From: Leptospira adleri
Lineage (GTDB): Bacteria > Spirochaetota > Leptospiria > Leptospirales > Leptospiraceae
NCBI RefSeq assembly: GCF_002811985.1
Contig: NZ_NPDU01000015.1
Location: 14,578 to 78,577, forward strand
Length of the DNA stretch: 64,000 bases
Reading direction: 5' to 3'
This document shows, piece after piece, positions 55,429 through 64,000 of the stretch; position 1 is the stretch's first letter; each line of letters opens with the position of its first letter. A program made the translations under genes and the position numbers. The notes under the pieces were generated by a model. That model was given only the letters and a program-made list of their open reading frames with translations. It searched no databases and had not been told where the DNA came from.

Positions 55429-55860
55429 ATGAATGCGTATACGAGCAATCCGCTTACTTGGGCGATTCTTTCCGTAAATGAAGACGGACTCAATTCTGAA
55501 GACGTTACGAGGCAATTAGACCTTAAGCCCGACTTCAGTACCCCGAGAATGGCTACGGACAAGGAAGGAAGACCTCTCTCTTTTGGTCACTGGCAACTCC
55601 ATTCTACTTTGGACGCTCACGCTCCTCTGGAAGAGCATATTCTTCAAATTTTGGAAAAGGTTCTCCCGTCCCGGCATAAAGTGAAAGAATTCGCCGGAAA
55701 ACACAACCTCTGTCTCTATGTCTCCGTTGAATTTGCGGATCATTCCTTAAAGGAAACGGAAATTTCCCCTCGAATCCTTCTTCTTGTGGGAAGTCTTGGA
55801 ATTAAGCTGGTCTTTCAACCCTGGAGAAGAGAAGAAAAGAGGAGACGTTCAGAAGATTAG
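55429..55860 (+). CDS. DUF4279-like protein
   Basis: A protein of about 143 residues with the DUF4279 pattern: [23 protein letters not shown], and [15 protein letters not shown]. The family is small, cytoplasmic and of unknown role. GTG 55417 is four codons upstream and could also start it; neither start has a clear ribosome binding site. Its end overlaps the convergent STAS gene by 12 bases. Confidence 0.65.
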   Translation: MNAYTSNPLTWAILSVNEDGLNSEDVTRQLDLKPDFSTPRMATDKEGRPLSFGHWQLHSTLDAHAPLEEHILQILEKVLPSRHKVKEFAGKHNLCLYVSVEFADHSLKETEISPRILLLVGSLGIKLVFQPWRREEKRRRSED

Positions 55861-56175
55861 GAGAGAACGATCCATTCTATAAAATTGAATGAGCTTTTTA
55901 AAAGAAGGGCTTGCGCCGGTTAAAACGAGGGTCCTATTTTTCAATCTTAGGTCGAATGCGAAAGAAAGAATTTTCATTGCGACGGGGAGAGGAAGCACCT
56001 GGACGCCGCCGAGGTTAATCTTTACATGAAGACTGGACTGATAGAAGACGAGCGCGAGAATGGATTTTAATTCGTCGAAAGAAGATTCGTCGAAGGAAGC
56101 CGTAAGAGGTACTACTTCCGTTGACTGTCGGCTCTTTCTAATTTCGAAATGCTGGTATCTCTGGATGGGGTCCAT
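55849..56175 (-). CDS. STAS-domain protein (possible anti-sigma factor antagonist)
   Basis: A protein of about 108 residues that fits the STAS fold: alternating strands and helices with [17 protein letters not shown], a central strand [15 protein letters not shown], and [17 protein letters not shown]. The phospho-serine of classical SpoIIAA (the DSSG loop) is not evident; GVQVLP takes its place, so regulation by phosphorylation is doubtful. ATG 56205 would add ten residues. A SpoIIE-type phosphatase is encoded 15 kb away; a functional link is possible only. Confidence 0.6.
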   Translation of the reverse strand: MDPIQRYQHFEIRKSRQSTEVVPLTASFDESSFDELKSILALVFYQSSLHVKINLGGVQVLPLPVAMKILSFAFDLRLKNRTLVLTGASPSFKKLIQFYRMDRSLLIF

Positions 56176-56277
56176 TGTGCACTTTAAGCTTTTCCTGTGA
56201 GACATCCTACAGGAAGAATTCTAAGGTCAGAATATTCCTTTTTTGGAATGAGATCAAGAGGAAAAATAAGGAACAAG

Positions 56278-57225
56278 ATGAACGAATTGAGTCGGGAGAT
56301 TTTAATCCGAAGGGCCAAATTCTTATCCGTAGTCAGAAATTTTTTTGAAGAGCGAAATTATCTGGAGATGGACACTCCTTGTTTGAAAGCGGTCCCTTCT
56401 ATGGAACCTTATTTGGATCCTTTTAAAGTTCATTCTCCGTCTCAAAAAGAACGGGGTTTCTTGATTACGTCTCCTGAATATTCTTTAAAAGAGATTCTCT
56501 CCAAAGGTTTGGAAAGAATCTACGAGATTACGCATACGTTTCGTTCGGGAGAAGAGGGAAGCCCTTTCCACAGCGCCGAATTCTTGATGTTGGAATTCTA
56601 CACCGTCGGAATGAAATTGGAAGGTTTGATGGACTTTTGCGTAGAATTCTTGGAAACTTTAGATTTAAAATTTCAGTCTTTTGGTTTTCAAAAGAGTTCG
56701 ATTCGAAGAATCGCCGTCGAGGAAGCCCTTCTGGAATACGCCGGGTGTGGGATCTCTCACAATGAACTCGATCGGGTAGTCAAAGAACGGAGACTTACAG
56801 CCAATTTTAACGAAGGGAGAGCTTATGAAGAATCCTTCTTTCTTGTCTTCTTGAATCTTGTAGAAGCCAACCTTCCGAAAGGTTTCACTTTCTTATATAA
56901 CTATCCCCCTGAACTTGCGGCGCTTTCTAAGATCGAGAACGGTTTTGCGAGAAGATTCGAGCTCTACTTCGGGAATTTAGAATTGGGAAATGCTTTTCAA
57001 GAATTGACAGATCCTGGAGAGCAGCTTTCTCGTTTTCGCTCGGAGCAGAATCTTCGGGAGGCCTTGGGAAAGGAAATCTTCCCAATCGATTCTGGTTTGG
57101 AACGGGCCCTAAAAGTGGGAATTCCGAGTTCCTGTGGGATCTCCATCGGCTTAGACAGGCTCTTCTTATCCATTCTCGGAGGCGCTTCTCTACGAGAAAC
57201 AAGCCCGTATTATAGGAAGTTCTGA
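56278..57225 (+). CDS. epmA: EpmA-like lysyl-tRNA synthetase-related ligase (GenX/PoxA)
   Basis: A class II aminoacyl-tRNA-synthetase-like protein of about 315 residues without the anticodon-binding domain. Motif 2 lies in [23 protein letters not shown] and motif 3 in [16 protein letters not shown]. EpmA attaches beta-lysine to elongation factor P. The start ATG has AAGGA upstream; a longer frame to 56197 overlaps the STAS promoter region and is rejected. Neither the EF-P gene nor the partner EpmB aminomutase gene is in the window. Confidence 0.85.
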   Translation: MNELSREILIRRAKFLSVVRNFFEERNYLEMDTPCLKAVPSMEPYLDPFKVHSPSQKERGFLITSPEYSLKEILSKGLERIYEITHTFRSGEEGSPFHSAEFLMLEFYTVGMKLEGLMDFCVEFLETLDLKFQSFGFQKSSIRRIAVEEALLEYAGCGISHNELDRVVKERRLTANFNEGRAYEESFFLVFLNLVEANLPKGFTFLYNYPPELAALSKIENGFARRFELYFGNLELGNAFQELTDPGEQLSRFRSEQNLREALGKEIFPIDSGLERALKVGIPSSCGISIGLDRLFLSILGGASLRETSPYYRKF

Positions 57226-57493
57226 AGAACAAAAGGTCAACAATTCCTTTCGAAAGTTCGATATTATAATGTAAGCTTCTCTAAAAAAGTTTATTCTTTT
57301 ATAGAATGATCTGGGAAAGAATTGGAAAGTAGGAACTCCTTCCTTTTAGACCATCCAGAGAAAAATCTGAGACAAGGGAGAAGCTCATTTTCGTTCTTTA
57401 ATCTGATTTTGAAGAGAAGAACAAAGAGAGAAGAGACTAAAACTTTGGTTGCAGGGAATGAATTCTTCCCTAAATCTTGGTGCGGCGGGGATC

Positions 57494-58534
57494 ATGGCGA
57501 AAAAAGAAAACTACTACGTTACAATCAAGGGTAGAAAATACGACCGAGAGCTCATTCAGCTTGCGGAAGAATTTACTTCGGGCAAGCGCGATGGTAGAAT
57601 TTCGGTTAGCGACGCGAAACAACTCTTAAAAGCAGTCAAAGACAATAACAGTTATACGGACATAGAGAAGCACACGATCGAACACATTCGTGAAAATTAC
57701 AAGTTCACGGAAAAAGCCGACGAATGGTTCCGCACTGAAATCCGAAAATGGGCCGCAAAACGAGTCCAAGATTCCAAAAAGAAGAGTGAAAAGAGTCTTA
57801 CGGTTAACGTCCCGGAAGAAGAATCTCCGGAGGCGAACTTTCCCTCGAGCTGGGGAGAGGATGTGGGAACTCCTCAGGAATCTCCTGCGAGAGAATATAC
57901 GAATTATATCCCGACTCCTTCCGCAAAACCGCACTTAAAAAAAGACAAGACCGTTCCAATTCTTATCTTTCTTGCGGGGCTTTTGATTCTTACCGGTTTG
58001 ATTTACTTTCTCTGGTCGCTTTTCTCCTCTGAGAAAAAACAAAACCCCATTGAAGTCGCCAAAACCGTGGAGGAGAAAGTTCCTCCGAAAAAGAAGGATG
58101 TGGGAACTCCCAAAGAGAACGAAGTCGAGAAAAAGTCCTCTTTTTCCTGGTTTGGAAAGGAGAATGGAGAAGAATTCTCTACCAACCCTAAATTCAAAGC
58201 AATCGAAACAAACGCTATTCGATTTGAGAAAAATAGTATCCAAGTCCATAAAGAATCGAGACCAAGTCTCAATCAACTTTCAAGATGGATGAGAGAAGAT
58301 CCTAAAATTCGAGTTAAGATTATCGGGCACACTTCTCTGGAAGGAACCGAGGCCGTGAATCAAAAAGTTTCTTCCCTTCGTGCCGAAATGGTTCGGGACT
58401 ATCTCGTCGGGAACGGGGTTTCTTCGGATCGATTTGAAATCATTCCTAAGGGGGCGAGCGTTCCGATCGGAGATAATTCCAAAGAAGAAGGGAAAGAAAA
58501 AAATAGAAGAGTAGAACTTAGAATTCGGAATTGA
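57494..58534 (+). CDS. Inner-membrane-anchored OmpA-family protein
   Basis: A protein of about 346 residues. The N-terminal 140 residues are cytoplasmic by topology and helical; one membrane segment ([21 protein letters not shown]) lies at about 155-177; a lysine-rich linker follows; the C-terminal 110 residues are an OmpA/MotB-type peptidoglycan-binding domain ([38 protein letters not shown]). There is no signal peptide, so it is not an outer-membrane protein. GGGG precedes the ATG. The peptide DVGTP occurs twice in it, encoded both times by TGTGGGAACTCC, which matches a motif dispersed in the intergenic regions. Confidence 0.8.
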   Translation: MAKKENYYVTIKGRKYDRELIQLAEEFTSGKRDGRISVSDAKQLLKAVKDNNSYTDIEKHTIEHIRENYKFTEKADEWFRTEIRKWAAKRVQDSKKKSEKSLTVNVPEEESPEANFPSSWGEDVGTPQESPAREYTNYIPTPSAKPHLKKDKTVPILIFLAGLLILTGLIYFLWSLFSSEKKQNPIEVAKTVEEKVPPKKKDVGTPKENEVEKKSSFSWFGKENGEEFSTNPKFKAIETNAIRFEKNSIQVHKESRPSLNQLSRWMREDPKIRVKIIGHTSLEGTEAVNQKVSSLRAEMVRDYLVGNGVSSDRFEIIPKGASVPIGDNSKEEGKEKNRRVELRIRN

Positions 58535-61296
<2,762 letters not shown>

Positions 61297-61733
61297 GACT
61301 TTTTGTTCGTCTTCTTTCTGAGATTTTTTCTTAGAAAGAAGACGTCTTTCTTCCTTCAATTCTCAAGTGACCTTTTAGGAAGAAGTCTCCGAGGATTCTC
61401 TCGGTGTGGGATCTCACACTTTTTCGTGAAATCAGCGGGTCCCCTGTCGCCCAAGTCCTTTCAGAGCCAGCCTAATGACCTCTTATATCCGAGCTTCTTA
61501 CGGGGGATTTGGTTTGTAGGAAGAAGTGAAATCTTTCTTTATCAAAAAATCGTAATTTTTAGAGATAGGAATCTTCTTCTCTAGTGCCTTCTTTGTGAGA
61601 GTTCCCACATTTCTCGGTCGAACGGAAATTATCTAGTAAAGAGCGAATCCGTCCGCGGCCAAAGCCAATAGGAGATCGTAAGGCTCGCGTAGGAACTCAC
61701 ACAAAATGCAGTTCTCTTCGGCAAAAGTCTATC
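61297..61733. other. Spacer of about 440 bases with dispersed palindromes
   Basis: It holds the aconitase terminator, GTGTGGGATCTCACAC at 61405-61420, GTGAGAGTTCCCAC at 61595-61608 and GTAGGAACTCACAC at 61689-61702. No gene is visible. Confidence 0.55.
61308..61344 (+). terminator. Hairpin terminator after aconitase
   Basis: CGTCTTCTTTCT and AGAAAGAAGACG form a 12-base stem around a 13-base loop. A pyrimidine-rich TCTTTCTTCC follows rather than a pure T-run, so efficiency may be moderate. Confidence 0.6.
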
Positions 61734-62432
61734 CTACTTCGAAGATTTCTTCTTGGTCTCGGGTTCTAAACCCTTTCTAAAAATTCTTGCGACTTCTTTG
61801 ATTGCGGCTTGGATTTCTGCCGGCGGAATTTTATACACGCATTGACCCATAAAGCCCAGGGCAAAGGTGAGAGAGGAGATCGCATAAGCGATGGATTTTA
61901 GATCCGCTTTGGGATCGATCTTGCCGGCTTTTTTGAATTTCTCCAATTCTGCCGTGAATTCTGGAAGCGCTTTTGTATATATTTTTTTCTGAATAATCTG
62001 ACTGACTTCCGGGTCCAAGATGATTTGGCTCACTGCGACTTTCATAAAATCTTCGGCTTCTCGAAAGTCTCTGCACTTTCCGGACATGGAATACTGGAGA
62101 CTTGCTTCTAAATCTTGATAACTTTCTTGATTCTTTTGGCGAGTGGAAGTCTCTTCGGAATTGATTTCATCGGATCTTGTAAGAATGGCTTCTAAAAGGC
62201 CTTTTTTGTTGCCAAAGTAACGAAAGATCAGGGCCTCGTTCGCATTAGCAAGTTTCGCAATATCTTTTGTATTGGCCGCGTCGTATCCTTTTTTTGCAAA
62301 CACTTGGATGGCGGCCAAAAGAATGGCGGTCTCTGTGGCGGAACGATCGCGTTTTCGGATGATGGTTTCACAAGCGCTTTCATCCTTTACGAGCGGTTCC
62401 GAGTTGTTTGCCTTCGACCTTGCCGATTTCAT
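61734..62432 (-). CDS. TetR-family transcriptional regulator
   Basis: A protein of about 232 residues. The N-terminal helix-turn-helix ([21 protein letters not shown], then [18 protein letters not shown]) is typical of TetR. The C-terminal ligand domain is not recognisable in detail. ATG 62432 has AGGGA upstream; a GTG at 62474 is also in frame. It is divergent from the glycosyltransferase gene, so it may regulate that gene and itself, but the operator was not identified. Confidence 0.88.
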   Translation of the reverse strand: MKSARSKANNSEPLVKDESACETIIRKRDRSATETAILLAAIQVFAKKGYDAANTKDIAKLANANEALIFRYFGNKKGLLEAILTRSDEINSEETSTRQKNQESYQDLEASLQYSMSGKCRDFREAEDFMKVAVSQIILDPEVSQIIQKKIYTKALPEFTAELEKFKKAGKIDPKADLKSIAYAISSLTFALGFMGQCVYKIPPAEIQAAIKEVARIFRKGLEPETKKKSSK

Positions 62433-62691
62433 TTTGATCCCTATAAAAGTTACGTCGGACTCAGTGTCACTCACTATTTCGGAAGAATTCCACGACGAGA
62501 AAGTCTTCCCTTCCTAAGTCCGCACTAACGTCTGTTCGGTTGGATGAGACTCTCAAGAATGTAACATCCTTTCAGTGAGACCCTATCTTTCCTTTTTTCC
62601 GTTCTCGAATTCAATCTAGATTGTCATTTTTTAAGCGCATGAAAAAGATTGCAATAAGTAAGTAAGCGATTACATATAAAGAGGACCCAAA

Positions 62692-64000
62692 ATGACGCAA
62701 AACTCCTCCCGGAAGATCGGTTCTTCTATCGTTTCCAGTATTTCACAGGAAGTTTCACTGCACAAAATTTCTCCGAATCGGAGAGACCTTCTGATCGCGG
62801 CGGTTCTCTTTGTGATTTCGGTGCTTCTTTTATTTCCCAACATAGGCTCCCGCGCGGTTCTTCCTCAAGGAGACGAGGAAATGCACATCGCGACGATTCG
62901 AGAGAGCATTCAGAGCGGGGAAATTCTTTTTCCGAGATTCGAAGGAATCATGAATCTATACAAACCGCCCGTACTTTTTTGGACGGGGATCGCATCCGAT
63001 TTGATTTTTGGAACGAGTCTTACCGCGGAAAGACTTCCTTCTCTGTTTCTCTTTGCGGGGACGGGGATTCTTATTTATTTTGCGCTTCGACTGTTTAAGG
63101 CCGCGCCGATTTATTCCGCGGTGATCGCATCCAGCTATCTTCTAACTTTGGGAGTTTTTAAATTTTCAAGGCTTGTGATGATGGAGGCGTTGATGACTTT
63201 TCTTCTCACGCTCTCGACATTTCTATTACTCGTTTATTTTAAAAAGAAGAATCGTTCCTATTTGATCGGAGCCGCGCTTGTTTCAGGCTTTGCGTGTTTG
63301 GTCAAAGGCCCCTTGTTCCAAGTATATTCCGGAACGTTACTCGCCGGTTGGGCGTTCCTTCACGCGTTTCAATTCACTTCCAACGGAGAATGGTCCGGCA
63401 AAAAAAGATTCATTCGGATGACCTTGGATCAGATTTTGTTTCATACGATTTCGCTCGGCGTTCTCGCGCTCTGGGGAGGAATTCTGACTTCGCTTTCGCC
63501 TGCGGGAAGCGCATTTCTCAAAGTATTCTTTTTCACCGAGAACTTAGGAAAATTTTCGACCTCTACTACGAATCAAAATGAGTTGATTATCCTTTTGGGG
63601 TGGGTCCTGTACTGTCTTCCTTTTACGCCTTTTCTATTGGAGACGATGTCGAAGTCGATTCTAAAGGTGGCTCCTAGTTTTGGAGGAATGATAGGCAGGA
63701 CCCTTATTTTTTCAACGGTTGCAATTTCCATAATACACGAATTACCGAATCGAAAAGACTATTACTACATTCTTCCGTTGATACCTCTGGCGTTTATCGG
63801 AGTCGGTTTGTATTTTTCCAGAAGCGAACAGGAATCCGCGTTATCCGGAACACTCTCTCGAAACTTTCAATTTTTGGTCGTCGTCTCGATCGTCCTGGGA
63901 CTCGGCAAAATTCTTCTGGACTTCCGTTCCGGACAGGAGGCATGGGCGGATCTTCTCTGGGTCGGTTTCGCAAATCTTGTGGGAGCCTTCTGGATGATAC
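62692..64000 (+). CDS. Family 39 (ArnT-like) membrane glycosyltransferase, cut by window end
   Basis: At least 436 residues are present, and the gene runs off the window. After a 35-residue cytoplasmic start and the first membrane segment (LLIAAVLFVISVLLLFP), the loop PQGDEEMHIATIRESIQSG and the motif YKPPVLFWTG match the ArnT/PMT family of GT-C enzymes that move sugars from polyprenyl carriers onto lipids or proteins. About eight further hydrophobic segments follow. GAGG lies eight bases before the ATG. Its target could be lipid A or a protein; this cannot be told from here. Confidence 0.85.
   Translation, partial: MTQNSSRKIGSSIVSSISQEVSLHKISPNRRDLLIAAVLFVISVLLLFPNIGSRAVLPQGDEEMHIATIRESIQSGEILFPRFEGIMNLYKPPVLFWTGIASDLIFGTSLTAERLPSLFLFAGTGILIYFALRLFKAAPIYSAVIASSYLLTLGVFKFSRLVMMEALMTFLLTLSTFLLLVYFKKKNRSYLIGAALVSGFACLVKGPLFQVYSGTLLAGWAFLHAFQFTSNGEWSGKKRFIRMTLDQILFHTISLGVLALWGGILTSLSPAGSAFLKVFFFTENLGKFSTSTTNQNELIILLGWVLYCLPFTPFLLETMSKSILKVAPSFGGMIGRTLIFSTVAISIIHELPNRKDYYYILPLIPLAFIGVGLYFSRSEQESALSGTLSRNFQFLVVVSIVLGLGKILLDFRSGQEAWADLLWVGFANLVGAFWMI

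Overview
The window reads as part of the second, smaller chromosome of a Leptospira species, probably from the pathogenic clade. The evidence is a complete heme-biosynthesis cluster with its own two-component system, chromosomal-type parAB genes next to a plasmid-like rep gene, the asd, metF and aconitase genes, a Leptospira-type DUF1564 protein, and short dispersed palindromes of the GTaGGAACTCCtAC kind. Base composition looks higher in GC than L. interrogans, so the species cannot be named from the sequence alone. I saw no rRNA, tRNA, CRISPR array or intact transposase.

Layout. 0-8.6 kb: metabolic and signalling genes (two SDR oxidoreductases, type II NADH dehydrogenase, low-molecular-weight tyrosine phosphatase, a diguanylate cyclase facing a cyclic-nucleotide-binding protein, a membrane acyltransferase, an FMN reductase). 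8.8-10.5 kb: a first parA-parB pair with its own palindromes. 10.6-24.8 kb: an outer-membrane-like protein plus hemH on the plus strand, facing a long minus-strand heme operon in the order hemA, hemCD fusion, hemB, hemL, sensor kinase, response regulator, hemE, hemN, a coiled-coil membrane protein and hemG. A direct-repeat box TGACA-N6-TGACA, the published HemR 'hem-box', overlaps the -35 of the hemA promoter. 24.9-31 kb: a small cysteine-bearing membrane protein, a HAD phosphatase, mqnD bracketed by two near-identical 74-bp GC-rich repeats, metF, and an 837-residue protein with discoidin-like domains and eight 32-residue repeats.

31-39 kb is the most unusual region. A Rep-like protein, a dyad-rich non-coding stretch that may be an origin, parB and parA are followed by two 16-bp palindromes of the form TGTCGGAC(G/A)TCCGACA. 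These share the TGTnnnACGTnnnACA frame of classical parS. Beyond them lies a divergent line of four little-known genes headed by a degenerate enhancer-binding-like AAA+ protein with a Fis-type helix-turn-helix, and then a third, weaker palindrome. The rep leader also holds a compact plus-strand hairpin terminator preceded by an 11-nt exact copy of the complement of the rep Shine-Dalgarno region, which could belong to a copy-control antisense RNA.

39-64 kb: a SpoIIE-type phosphatase, an MBOAT acyltransferase with an SGNH-like partner, asd with a 655-residue unknown protein, pyruvate kinase, a YwqG-like protein, an ElaB/YqjE-like envelope operon, a pterin dehydratase, a DUF1564 protein, an OmpR-type regulator, DUF4279 and STAS proteins, an EpmA-like lysyl ligase, an inner-membrane OmpA-family protein, aconitase, a TetR regulator and the start of a family 39 glycosyltransferase cut by the window edge.

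As a whole the window combines housekeeping metabolism (heme, methionine folate branch, menaquinone, TCA, glycolysis, diaminopimelate/threonine branch) with what look like the maintenance genes of the replicon itself.
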